A stretch of 8,999 nucleotides of DNA from DASWFI01 sp036394315 (GCA_036394315.1 DASWFI010000109.1:1-8999), one strand, 5' to 3'. Positions 1 to 6,962 are shown, counted from the stretch's first letter. Made by a program: numbers and translations. The notes: generated by a model from the letters alone, not told the origin.

Positions 1-1422
1 GTGGGCAATGTGGCTATGGGCACGTGGAGTGGAGCCGGTTCGTGTTCAGGCGCTCGCACCAACGGTCAGTTGTACGCGACTTCAACTACCATCGGCGCTT
101 CAGACTATGCCGAACAATATCTCTCCACAAATGTAAGCATGACCCCAGGCATGCTGATTTCCCTGGATCCGAATAAAAAAAGTTATGTCACCCAGGCTTC
201 TTACACAATTCCAGATGCCTCGGTTATGGGGATTGTCTCCACTAACCCCGGTGTCCTTATCGGATACGGCGATACTTACGATGTGCCTGCGAATGCCAAG
301 GCTTATCCGGTGGCACTGGCCGGCCGGGTTCCGGTGTTGATCACCGAAGAGAATGGCCCAATCCAAATCGGCGATCACCTGACTTTGTCCAAGACTTTAC
401 CCGGGTATGCCATGAAGCAGACCAAACCAGGCGAATCCGTGGGTATTGCTCTTGAATCTTCCCAATCGGGAGTCGATAAGATTTTGGTTTTCGTGAATCT
501 GGGCTTCCATGATCCGGGTATGATTGTAGATTCACTTGGCAATGTTTCCTTGCAGCGCGCTGGCACCACATCGTTTGAAGCCACGTCATCCACCGCAGCA
601 GCGCTAATCAACCAAAAGGGTAGCGGCAATCTTTTGCAAGTGCAATCAGTAGGCGTAGAAAAATTGCTAGTAAAAAATACTGGAGAATTGAATATCAATG
701 TCACCCCAGCAGATAATAAATCAAACTTGGTGGTCGTGAAATCCAAAGATTCCGAAGTCCTAACCATCAACGCCCAGGGCCAAATCGCAGTCACAGGAAA
801 TATCATCATCAAAGACGACACCTTCGCAGGATCCATTGCAACGGATAGCACTGGCACCGCTCAAATCGACTTTACTTATGACCTCGGCACCGGCAAACCG
901 GACGTGCAATTAACTGTGGAAGGGGAGACGCCAGCGTTTGCCCAGGTCGCTACCTGGAAAAAAGATATCCAGAATAATTACACTGGATTTACAATCAAGT
1001 CATTTGCACCAACTGGCGGTCCGGCCAGCGTGATCGTCCACTACTTAGTTGTTGGTAAGCAAGCGGGTTATCAGACAAGCGGGACTGTGATGCAAGTTGT
1101 GACAGCGCCGACGCCTACTCCACCCCCTTCTGCTCCCGCAAGTCCCACACCAACCCTACCACCGGCAACAGATACTGCTCCAGCCTCAGCTCCACCTGTA
1201 CCTACTACAACCACTCCTGTGGTTTCCCCGTCTCCCGCATCCACTAAACCGGTAAATACTGTCACTCCTCCTTCGACTACGTCAAAAGCACTTGCTACAA
1301 CTCCATCACCAAATCCGACCTCGACACCAGTTCCTACTCCAACTCCTGCACCGACACCTCAACCTCCGCCTGTGACTAATCCAAATCCACCCACTCCTCC
1401 CACCCCAACTCCACCTCAATAG
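1..1422 (+). CDS. Tail-fibre-like surface protein with Peptidase_G2-like domain and Pro/Thr-rich tail (5'-truncated)
   Basis: The frame is open from the first base, so the GTG at position 1 is probably an internal Val codon and the true start lies upstream. Residues about 34-170 resemble the Peptidase_G2-type C-terminal domain of phage tail proteins and large CPR surface proteins: an SDYAEQY motif (33-40), a GIVSTNPGVLIG strand (about 77-88), the segment YPVALAGRVPV, then IGDHLTL and KILVFVNLGF. I cannot tell whether the autoproteolytic site is functional. Residues about 180-280 hold short beta repeats of the type LLQVQS...KLLVKNTGELNI, and about 285-355 form another beta-rich domain with a GFTIKSF strand. 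From residue 369 to the end the chain is almost only Pro, Thr, Ser and Ala, with no LPXTG motif and no C-terminal membrane helix, so any anchor must be in the missing N-terminal part. The role is inferred to be extracellular: fibre, adhesin or stalk. Confidence 0.75.
   Translation: MGNVAMGTWSGAGSCSGARTNGQLYATSTTIGASDYAEQYLSTNVSMTPGMLISLDPNKKSYVTQASYTIPDASVMGIVSTNPGVLIGYGDTYDVPANAKAYPVALAGRVPVLITEENGPIQIGDHLTLSKTLPGYAMKQTKPGESVGIALESSQSGVDKILVFVNLGFHDPGMIVDSLGNVSLQRAGTTSFEATSSTAAALINQKGSGNLLQVQSVGVEKLLVKNTGELNINVTPADNKSNLVVVKSKDSEVLTINAQGQIAVTGNIIIKDDTFAGSIATDSTGTAQIDFTYDLGTGKPDVQLTVEGETPAFAQVATWKKDIQNNYTGFTIKSFAPTGGPASVIVHYLVVGKQAGYQTSGTVMQVVTAPTPTPPPSAPASPTPTLPPATDTAPASAPPVPTTTTPVVSPSPASTKPVNTVTPPSTTSKALATTPSPNPTSTPVPTPTPAPTPQPPPVTNPNPPTPPTPTPPQ
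1105..1419 (+). repeat. Low-complexity Pro/Thr/Ser-coding tract
   Basis: About 105 codons dominated by CCN and ACN triplets encode the C-terminal tail of the preceding gene. Synonymous codons vary (cca, cct, ccg, ccc), so it is not a recent exact microsatellite expansion. Such tails usually form extended, often glycosylated, stalks. This one is unusual in running to the very last residue with no anchor after it. Confidence 0.8.
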
Positions 1423-1432
1423 AAAATAAAGT

Positions 1433-1457
1433 AAAAGCCCCGATTTTTTGGGTTTTT
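1433..1457 (+). terminator. Weak intrinsic terminator after the fibre gene
   Basis: AAAAGCCC (1433-1440) can pair with GGGTTTTT (1450-1457) using one G-U pair. The loop is CGATTTTTT and the 3' arm itself supplies the T-rich tract. It starts 11 bases after the stop codon. The stem is mostly A-T, so efficiency is uncertain. Confidence 0.5.
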
Positions 1458-1484
1458 GCTTGCGCGATTATTTTATTGTATAAT
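1456..1484 (+). promoter_or_regulatory. Sigma70-type promoter for the 1512-2463 gene pair
   Basis: The -10 box TATAAT (1479-1484) is perfect. A weak -35 TTGCTT (1456-1461) lies 17 bp upstream and overlaps the T-rich end of the preceding terminator. The predicted start near 1491 gives a leader of about 20 nt with no Shine-Dalgarno sequence. Confidence 0.6.
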
Positions 1485-1511
1485 GCTTTCAGTAATTAAC
1501 AATAATTCACA

Positions 1512-1985
1512 ATGAACTTTTTGGATAATCAAGAACCCGAGGTCATTGAGAAATCGAATACTATGAAAAAAATACTAATGGGCCTTGTTGTAGTGCTCCT
1601 TTTGGGAACAAGCGGGGCGGCTGGTTATTTTTATAAGCAATACGATAATCTCAAGAAAAATCCAAATAAAGTTGCCGAGGACGAAACTAAAACCTTGATC
1701 GCAGCTGTGGGGAAACTTATTCTTTTGCCTACGGGCGAACAGCCGACCATAGCTACTGTCACGGATGTCTCTAAGCTTAAAGAACAAGTATTCTTCGCCA
1801 ATGCCAAGATGGGCGATAAAGTTTTAGTTTACACTCAAGCCAAAAAAGCAATTCTTTACAATCCTGGCCAAAATAAAATCGTAGAAGTCGCTCCAATCAG
1901 TATAGGTAACGACACCGCGGCGCAAAACAGTCAAGTCAGCGGTTCAGCCACCACTGATAAGCCTACCACTAATGCAACTAAATAA
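1512..1985 (+). CDS. Small single-pass membrane protein, uncharacterised
   Basis: A 157-residue protein. Residues 1-20 are a short, acidic, probably cytoplasmic tail, 21-41 are a hydrophobic helix (ILMGLVVVLLLGTSGAAGYFY), and the rest is predicted outside the membrane. The conserved-looking core is about 62-125, with the segments LLPTGEQPTIATVTD (71-85), VFFANAKMGDKVLVYT and KKAILYNPGQNKIVEVAP. It ends in a disordered Ser/Thr/Asn-rich tail. From memory this core recurs in many CPR genomes as an unnamed family; I know no function. The start at 1512 fits the promoter. ATG 1563, just before the helix, is an alternative but has no well-placed ribosome binding site. The 3' end overlaps the next gene by 14 bp, so the two are probably co-translated. 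Confidence 0.8.
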   Translation: MNFLDNQEPEVIEKSNTMKKILMGLVVVLLLGTSGAAGYFYKQYDNLKKNPNKVAEDETKTLIAAVGKLILLPTGEQPTIATVTDVSKLKEQVFFANAKMGDKVLVYTQAKKAILYNPGQNKIVEVAPISIGNDTAAQNSQVSGSATTDKPTTNATK

Positions 1986-2463
1986 TCCTCAGATAGATCA
2001 ATCACCTACAACCAGTCCATTAGCCAAAATCATGTGGGTTGCAGTCACTGTGATTGCTATAGTCCTTGTCGGAGCCGCTGGCTGGTATTTGGCCGGAAAT
2101 AAAATTCCTGTTAAAACCTCGGGTGCCAATACAAACTATCAAGCTGTGTTTCTCACTAATGGCCAGGTATATTTTGGTAAGCTCGTGGATTCAGGCAGCT
2201 GGATCAAGCTGACAGATATCTATTATCTTCAGGTCACGCAAAATTTACAGCAGACCGCCACAAGCGATCAAACCCATAATGCCAATCCTACCCCTGCATC
2301 AACCACTCCTCCTCAATCCAATATCCAATTGGTTAAGCTAGGAAATGAGTTGCATGGTCCACAAGATGAAATGAACATTGCACGTGATAAAATTTTGTTT
2401 TGGGAGAACATGAAAGACGACTCGAAGGTGGTCCAAGCAATACACCAGTATAAAATTAAATAA
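1972..2463 (+). CDS. Small single-pass membrane protein, partner of the upstream gene, uncharacterised
   Basis: A 163-residue protein. An N-terminal segment of about 19 residues is followed by one hydrophobic helix (about 20-41) and a predicted extracytoplasmic part. Two blocks look conserved: YQAVFLTNGQVYFGKL (56-71) with LTDIYYLQV, and at the C-terminus LVKLGNELHGPQDEMNIARD followed by KILFWENMKDD. A Gln/Thr/Pro-rich linker joins them. From memory, proteins with this pattern are common in CPR genomes and lack an assigned role. The start lies inside the end of the upstream gene with no Shine-Dalgarno sequence, which fits translational coupling. The next ATG (2029) falls within the membrane helix and is less likely. 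The shared architecture with its neighbour suggests a common membrane complex, which is inference. Confidence 0.8.
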   Translation: MQLNNPQIDQSPTTSPLAKIMWVAVTVIAIVLVGAAGWYLAGNKIPVKTSGANTNYQAVFLTNGQVYFGKLVDSGSWIKLTDIYYLQVTQNLQQTATSDQTHNANPTPASTTPPQSNIQLVKLGNELHGPQDEMNIARDKILFWENMKDDSKVVQAIHQYKIK

Positions 2464-2468
2464 TCGAG

Positions 2469-2496
2469 AATCCTCCGTATAAACGGGGGATTTTTT
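2469..2496 (+). terminator. Intrinsic terminator
   Basis: A 9-bp stem pairs AATCCTCCG (2469-2477) with CGGGGGATT (2484-2492), with one T-G wobble and the loop TATAAA. A run of six T (2491-2496) follows. It begins 6 bases after the stop codon of the second small membrane protein. Confidence 0.85.
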
Positions 2497-2522
2497 GTAT
2501 TTATTCAAGGATTTGTTATACT
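2495..2522 (+). promoter_or_regulatory. Extended -10 promoter for the dockerin/cohesin operon
   Basis: TG (2514-2515), one base, then TATACT (2517-2522, five of six consensus) form an extended -10. A poor -35 TTGTAT (2495-2500) with a 16-bp spacer overlaps the T-tract of the preceding terminator. Transcription would begin near 2529, only about 6 nt before the ATG at 2535, so the message may be almost leaderless. Confidence 0.6.
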
Positions 2523-2534
2523 TTAAGTTGATAA

Positions 2535-3833
2535 ATGAACTTCAAAGAAACAAAATTTTTTATCGGACTTATTATATTGGCAGTTGCTGTTTTAAGCTTG
2601 CCAAAAAATATCCTTGCTACCAATTATAGCTCCACTAATTTTACTGTTACCAATCCCGTGACAGACGCCGGCCAAACCTCCAGCAGTTCTTCTAACTTCG
2701 GGTTGGGTCAATCAGTTTCTCAAACTGCCATCGGCAAATCCACTTCCACTAATTTTCAGCTTTGGAGCGGGTTTCAGTATTATTTTAAAGTAAATGCCAA
2801 TACTTTAACTGCCACAGTCGGTAATGGGCAGGTGGCTTTGAGCTGGACTGTGCCATCGACTTTTCTTGGTATCGCAGTTTCAAGTTATGAAGTTGGTGTC
2901 GGCACCACCTCCGGCTCTTATACTTTTACTGATCGAGGCAATGTTACGAGTTACACTCAAACCGGTTTGACGAATGGCACCGCGTATTATTTTAAAATCA
3001 AGGCCAAATCCGCTGGTGGATTATTTTTGACTTTTTCGAACGAAGCATCCGCTACTCCGACCGGAGTATCCAGTGGTGGTGGCGGTGGTATATTCCCCCC
3101 ACCGCCTTCAGGCACTGGAACTTTGATCGTAAAAGGTTTGGCATATCCATCTTCTCAAGTAAGTTTGCTGCGTGATGCTCAGGTAGTGGCAGTCACGACT
3201 GCGGATCCGGGCGCCGCGTTCAATATTCAGTTAAGCGGCCTGACACCGGCGACTTATATTTTTGGTGTTTATACCACGGATAAGGATGGGTTAAAATCTC
3301 CGACATATACTTTTTCTGAAACTTTCAGCACTGGCGTTACGATCACCGTAGATAATCTTTTTATAGCACCGAGCATCGGCCTTTCCCATAGCATTATCAA
3401 AAAAGGCGACACAATTACGGCTTTTGGTTATACGGCGCCAAAATCCAAGGTAAACATATTTTTTAATTCTCCTCAACAATTTATAGAAAACGTGACTTCC
3501 GGCACCAATGGCGAGTGGGTTAAGGCTTTTAATACTTCGGTTTTGGATCTGGGATCACACACTTCCAAATCCCAGGCCGCCATATCGAGTAAGCTTTCGG
3601 ATTATAGCCATACATTGGAATTTGCCGTGGCAGATAAATCTCTGGAAACGCCCGTCGGTGAATGCCGGCGATCGGATTTTAACTGCGACGGCCGGGTTAA
3701 TTTAATAGACTTTTCGATCTTATTATATTTTTGGCATCAAACAAATCCTTCCAATATCAAAGTTGACATCAATAAGGATGGCATTGTAGATCTTACGGAT
3801 TTTTCAATTTTATTATTCGATTGGACAGGGTAA
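2535..3833 (+). CDS. Secreted FN3/Ig-like protein with C-terminal type I dockerin
   Basis: A 432-residue secreted protein with a signal peptide at 1-28 (cleavage likely after ILA). Residues 29-85 are a Ser/Asn-rich stretch with repeated S-T-N-F motifs ending in WSGFQYY. About 86-177 look like a fibronectin type III domain (VALSWTVP, then TNGTAYYFKIKAKSAGG). A Gly/Pro linker (178-195) precedes two beta-sandwich-like domains (about 196-275 and 276-370). Residues 376-432 are a dockerin with two complete calcium loops of the DxNxDGxxxxxD form: D381-N383-D385-D392 and D411-N413-D415-D422. Each loop is followed by FSILL. Dockerins bind cohesin domains, and the next two genes appear to encode cohesins. 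There is no membrane anchor and no recognisable enzyme domain, so it is probably the docked surface component. Cys377 and Cys384 could form a disulfide. The stop codon overlaps the next start (TAATG). Confidence 0.88.
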   Translation: MNFKETKFFIGLIILAVAVLSLPKNILATNYSSTNFTVTNPVTDAGQTSSSSSNFGLGQSVSQTAIGKSTSTNFQLWSGFQYYFKVNANTLTATVGNGQVALSWTVPSTFLGIAVSSYEVGVGTTSGSYTFTDRGNVTSYTQTGLTNGTAYYFKIKAKSAGGLFLTFSNEASATPTGVSSGGGGGIFPPPPSGTGTLIVKGLAYPSSQVSLLRDAQVVAVTTADPGAAFNIQLSGLTPATYIFGVYTTDKDGLKSPTYTFSETFSTGVTITVDNLFIAPSIGLSHSIIKKGDTITAFGYTAPKSKVNIFFNSPQQFIENVTSGTNGEWVKAFNTSVLDLGSHTSKSQAAISSKLSDYSHTLEFAVADKSLETPVGECRRSDFNCDGRVNLIDFSILLYFWHQTNPSNIKVDINKDGIVDLTDFSILLFDWTG

Positions 3834-4945
3834 TGAAAAAAATTCTAGTTTTTTTATTTTTATTATTGTTTGGCCAACGCGCTTCAGCCGCGATGCTTTA
3901 TTCGCAGTCGGCGAATCAGGATGTGTACGAGGGCCAGACGTTTGTCGTGGATTGGTTTTTGGATACGGAAGGCAGACCTGTTAATAGTTTCGATTTGAAG
4001 CTGAACTTTTCCAGCGATGTGCTGGAAGCGACGGATGCAAGCCGCGGCAATTCACTAATCAACCTTTGGATCAAATCTCCGACAGCGGACAATCAAAAGG
4101 GACTGATCGAGCTTACCGGAGGAATTGCAAATGGAGCGAATAATAATAAAATTCCAGTTTTTCATTCGGTGTTTCGTGCCAAGAAAACGGGCATCGCATT
4201 TATTAAGCTGAATCCGACTTCGATTATATTGCTAAACGACGGGCGGGGGACTTCTGAGCAATTAAAATTTAAAGATGAATTGTTTAATGTTTACCCCAAA
4301 GCATATATTCCCGTAGCCATTTCTTCTCCTACGCACCCGGACCAAAACGTCTGGTATAGCAATCGGAATGTAGAAATAAAATTTACTCCCAAAGCGGCTA
4401 CGGACTATAGTTTTTCCTTTAGCTCCAACGCGGACATGATCCCGGAAGACAAAAAAGCTGAAATTCCTAAAAACCTCTCTTATCACGACCTGCCTGATGG
4501 CATCTATTACTTCAAGCTTAATTCCAAAGTCGGCCCCAGTGTCTGGAAGGAAGCCGGGGTATTCCGGACACAGATAGACACCATTCCGCCAGAATCATTC
4601 CGTCCCCTGATTGCTTCCTCTCCGGCTGTTTTCGGAGGCCGTGCGTTTGTAAGTTTCTCCACAGTGGACAAAACGTCAGGAATATCGCATTATAAAGTCA
4701 AAGTTGGATTATTTCGAGACAGTATTGAAACTAAAAGTCCTTATCAACTGCGCAAGCCATGGGTCGGCGACAACATAATGATCACTGCTTACGATAAAGC
4801 GGGAAATTCAACTACTGTTACCATCCCTTGGCGGGGATATTTGTCCGTCCTGCAATTCAAATTACTTCTTGTCTTCTTGGGATTGAGTGCGTTAGTGGTG
4901 AATTGGATTATCCGAAAAAGGCTCATGAAATTAAAAGTTAAATGA
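3833..4945 (+). CDS. Membrane-anchored cohesin-domain protein 1
   Basis: A 370-residue protein from ATG 3833. The upstream in-frame TTG at 3821 is unlikely because the ATG overlaps the previous stop and begins an ideal signal peptide (MKK, hydrophobic core, ASA/A cleavage after residue 19). Residues about 20-155 resemble a cohesin: YEGQTFVVDWFLDT, FDLKLNFSSDVLEATD, and a late strand with ILLNDGRGT. Two beta-rich modules follow: about 160-250 (THPDQNVWYSNRN, then DGIYYFKL) and 255-335 (IDTIPPESF, then TAYDKAGNSTTV). A hydrophobic helix (about 344-360) and a tail of Lys/Arg residues anchor the C-terminus, leaving the cohesin outside the cell. The whole architecture repeats in the next gene. Its expected ligand is the dockerin of the upstream gene. 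Translation is probably coupled; no strong ribosome binding site is visible. Confidence 0.85.
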   Translation: MKKILVFLFLLLFGQRASAAMLYSQSANQDVYEGQTFVVDWFLDTEGRPVNSFDLKLNFSSDVLEATDASRGNSLINLWIKSPTADNQKGLIELTGGIANGANNNKIPVFHSVFRAKKTGIAFIKLNPTSIILLNDGRGTSEQLKFKDELFNVYPKAYIPVAISSPTHPDQNVWYSNRNVEIKFTPKAATDYSFSFSSNADMIPEDKKAEIPKNLSYHDLPDGIYYFKLNSKVGPSVWKEAGVFRTQIDTIPPESFRPLIASSPAVFGGRAFVSFSTVDKTSGISHYKVKVGLFRDSIETKSPYQLRKPWVGDNIMITAYDKAGNSTTVTIPWRGYLSVLQFKLLLVFLGLSALVVNWIIRKRLMKLKVK

Positions 4946-6162
4946 AAAAATTCATCTTGAAATCAGGTTTGGTATTCACTGGGATTGTTTTTGCCTTTGT
5001 TTTATTTCCGAAGTTCGCGTCAGCAGCCACTATTTATCTAAGCCCCGCCTTCGGCAGCTTTGGGGTGGGATCAACTTTCAATGTCACGGTTCAAGTAAAT
5101 ACCCAAGACGCCGCCGTCAATACGGCAGAATCAAATATTACGTTTACCTCAGATACGTTGGAGCTTTTGGAAGTCAACCAAGGTTCAACTTTTTTATTGC
5201 CAGCCCCAGGTTCCCCGAACAAAGGATATTCTTCCGCATATTTCGGCGGCGGTTTGCCTAATCCCGGATACAACGGTAAAACCGGAGTTTTGGGAACCAT
5301 GAAATTTAAAGCCAGAGCCATAGGCCCAGCTAATATCAGCATTACCCGCGGCAATATTTTACTTAACGACGGCACCGGCCGACAGGCCCTAACCAGTATG
5401 TCCGACGCCAGTTTTGTTATCACCGCAGGTCCCGTCGGTGCGGTAGTTGTTTCTTCTACCACACACCCCACGGAAAATTCCTGGAGCAATCGCAATTACG
5501 CTGAACTGAGGTGGACGCTTCCTGATAAAGCTTACGGTGTGAGTTATTCCCTGGATCAGAATCCGGCCGGTCTGCCTGATGACACCATAGATGTCACGAC
5601 CGTAACCACGATAAGTTATCAGAACATTAAAGATGGCACGTGGTACTTTCATATTAAAGCCAGGGGGAAAAACAACGCCGATCCCTTCGGTCCAATAACC
5701 ACTTACAAAATCCAGGTGGATACAGTGGCACCTTTGCCTTTCTCCATTCATTTACTCGGTCAAACGAATTCAAAAGATGCGAGCAATGCACCCACTATCG
5801 CATACGAAGCCCAGGATGCCACATCGGGAGTTTATCGTTATGAGATTTATTTGGATAATCATTTGGTAAAGGAGCTTACGGCATCATCTTTTGCATTTCC
5901 CAAAATCGAAGCTAGGCCGCACACTATACGGGTAGTGGCGTATGACCGGGCAGGGAACAAGACAGCGGCGACGTTGCCGCTGAACATTGTTATTTCAGGA
6001 CAGCAGCTGGTAACTTTTGATTATGTGAAGAAATATTTGCAGCTCCCTTTGTATGGTTTGATTCTGGTCAATCTTTTGATTTTCCTGACGTGGTGGATAA
6101 GATCGAGACTGAGATTGCACAGAAATGTGGAGAATGAAACACAAGTTAACAGCAAAACTTAA
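4942..6162 (+). CDS. Membrane-anchored cohesin-domain protein 2
   Basis: A 406-residue paralogue of the preceding protein, overlapping it by 4 bp (ATGA). The signal peptide ends at ASA/A (residue 28). Residues about 29-160 look like a cohesin: IYLSPAFGSFGVGSTFNVTV, ESNITFTSDTLELLEV, and a TGVLGTMKFKA strand typical of the fold, followed by ILLNDGTG. The two downstream modules match those of the neighbour: THPTENSWSNRN and DGTWYFHI, then VDTVAPLPF, DATSGVYRYEI and VVAYDRAGNKTA. The membrane helix is about 368-386, followed by RSRLRLHR and a hydrophilic end of about 15 residues that the paralogue lacks. It is likely to display a second cohesin for the same or another dockerin. No clear intrinsic terminator follows; only a G+C hairpin without a T-tract is present at 6169-6179. 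Confidence 0.86.
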   Translation: MKKFILKSGLVFTGIVFAFVLFPKFASAATIYLSPAFGSFGVGSTFNVTVQVNTQDAAVNTAESNITFTSDTLELLEVNQGSTFLLPAPGSPNKGYSSAYFGGGLPNPGYNGKTGVLGTMKFKARAIGPANISITRGNILLNDGTGRQALTSMSDASFVITAGPVGAVVVSSTTHPTENSWSNRNYAELRWTLPDKAYGVSYSLDQNPAGLPDDTIDVTTVTTISYQNIKDGTWYFHIKARGKNNADPFGPITTYKIQVDTVAPLPFSIHLLGQTNSKDASNAPTIAYEAQDATSGVYRYEIYLDNHLVKELTASSFAFPKIEARPHTIRVVAYDRAGNKTAATLPLNIVISGQQLVTFDYVKKYLQLPLYGLILVNLLIFLTWWIRSRLRLHRNVENETQVNSKT

Positions 6163-6291
6163 ACACGAGGCGCTGCGCCGATTGTATGAGGAGTCTATGA
6201 ATAATAAAGTATAATCTTTGAAAAATGTCGAGTTAAAATTCAGAAAAAAAACGCCAAAAAAAAGAGGCGAGAGATGATTCATGAGAAGCAA
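6163..6291 (+). other. Convergent intergenic region with a G+C hairpin
   Basis: This gap lies between the cohesin operon (+) and the receiver cluster (-). It holds the 11-bp palindrome GGCGCTGCGCC (6169-6179) soon after the stop codon, which could form a tight hairpin but has no T-tract. An isolated TATAAT (6210-6215) has no suitable -35 and no gene downstream on its strand. The right end is A-rich on this strand. Confidence 0.5.
6244..6269 (-). terminator. Weak terminator candidate for the receiver cluster
   Basis: Read on the minus strand, CGCC (6269-6266) can pair with GGCG (6255-6252) across a 10-nt T-rich loop, followed by seven T (6250-6244). The position, just after the last receiver gene, is right. 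The stem is only 4 bp, so this is tentative. Confidence 0.35.
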
Positions 6292-6612
6292 TCACTCGCC
6301 GAGGAGCTCGCGGACCTTGGCCCGAAGCTCGGTCAGAAAGTTTTCGGTCTGTTTCGGTATGTGAGGCGGAGTCTTCCTTCCGAGCACTGTGATGTTGATC
6401 ATCTGGATTTTTCTTTCCAGGTCCATCGCGTCAGCGTCTCCTTCCTTGAAGTCGCCTCGGATCAGCAGGTCAGGTTTGAAATGCTCGATCAACCTGCCAG
6501 TTCCTTCAATGGTAGTAGTTGCACGAAGAATGTAGGCTCCGTTCAAGGCACGCCAGAGCATTCCCAGGAACTCTCGATCATCGTCAGCGATCAGAATCTT
6601 CTTCTTGGGCAT
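6292..6612 (-). CDS. Receiver-like protein 3 (acidic pocket kept, phosphoacceptor shifted)
   Basis: A 106-residue protein with the start of a CheY-like receiver: KKILIADDDREFLGMLWRAL gives strand 1 with the acidic triad D10-D11-D12. The strand-3 motif is PDLLIRGDF (47-55). In a normal receiver (PDLxxxD) the phosphorylated Asp would sit where Gly53 is; Asp54 is one residue too late. Strand 4 is NITVLGR, where the usual switch Thr/Ser is Gly, and a Lys remains in IPKQ. The chain is shorter than the usual 120 or so residues, as if the alpha4 region were reduced. It has a good ribosome binding site, AAGGAG (6624-6619), 6 nt before the ATG. It lies 23 bp after the middle gene and is the last of three similar genes. 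There is no output domain. It probably acts as a stand-alone interaction module, which is inference. Confidence 0.78.
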   Translation of the reverse strand: MPKKKILIADDDREFLGMLWRALNGAYILRATTTIEGTGRLIEHFKPDLLIRGDFKEGDADAMDLERKIQMINITVLGRKTPPHIPKQTENFLTELRAKVRELLGE

Positions 6613-6624
6613 CGTGCTCTCCTT

Positions 6625-6952
6625 GTCGAAAGCAATTAGTCGCCGAGCAATTGGGCGACTCGGTTCAGGAATTGGTTTTCGCTCAGGCTATTCGTTACCT
6701 CGAGGATGAGCCGGCCGCGTTCACGAATGCTCGCAATCCACTCGTCACCACCATCCTTATGAAGGCCGGCGTTGATTATCAGATCGAACCCCATCGCCTC
6801 GTATTGCGTGCGAGCTTTTTCCAAACGGTCACCACGGATCACGACGTAACCTTTTGGGGAGTCGTGGAGCCATGTGTGTACCTGGTCGAGACGGGGTATC
6901 GAGTCAGAGCAGACGAGAATTTTTTTGGTAGCCATGTTAGTTAGTCGAAAGC
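6625..6952. repeat. Nine-base direct repeat in the two receiver intergenic gaps
   Basis: GTCGAAAGC occurs at 6625-6633 and again at 6944-6952, in the gaps before receiver genes 3 and 2. Neighbouring bases are also related (TTAGTCG on opposite sides). This suggests the genes arose by duplication together with their leader sequence, or that a shared short site was kept. Confidence 0.45.
6636..6935 (-). CDS. Receiver-like protein 2 (most degenerate)
   Basis: A 99-residue protein with a receiver-like alternation of strands and helices: KKILVCSDS (strand 1), a helix with LDQVHTWL, GYVVIRGD (strand 2), a helix LEKARTQYEAMG, FDLIINAGL (strand 3), and a terminal helix NQFLNRVAQLLGD. The position aligned with the phosphorylated Asp is Ala56. 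The acidic pocket is reduced to one Asp (S10-D11-S12), and no Thr-Lys pair is evident. Phosphorylation by the standard mechanism seems impossible. The C-terminal LLGD echoes LLGE in the third gene, which supports common descent. It lies between the other two receiver genes with gaps of 27 and 23 bp and has no clear Shine-Dalgarno sequence, so coupling or re-initiation from the upstream gene is likely. Family membership rests on pattern and context. Confidence 0.7.
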   Translation of the reverse strand: MATKKILVCSDSIPRLDQVHTWLHDSPKGYVVIRGDRLEKARTQYEAMGFDLIINAGLHKDGGDEWIASIRERGRLILEVTNSLSENQFLNRVAQLLGD

Positions 6953-6962
6953 GGTCAGTTGC

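Noticed and set aside
375..857. Minus-strand frame of 160 codons inside the fibre gene
   Set aside because: It is a shadow of a long gene with recognisable domains; it has no ribosome binding site and no recognisable motif.
3821..3835. TTG start at 3821 for the first cohesin gene
   Set aside because: It would add four residues before an otherwise ideal signal peptide. ATG 3833 overlaps the previous stop in the usual coupled arrangement.
5091..5751. Minus-strand frames of 134 and 120 codons inside the second cohesin gene
   Set aside because: They are opposite a well-supported secreted protein, overlap each other and have no initiation signals.
6210..6215. Isolated TATAAT after the cohesin operon
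   Set aside because: There is no -35 at a workable distance and no plus-strand gene before the rRNA leader more than 1 kb away.
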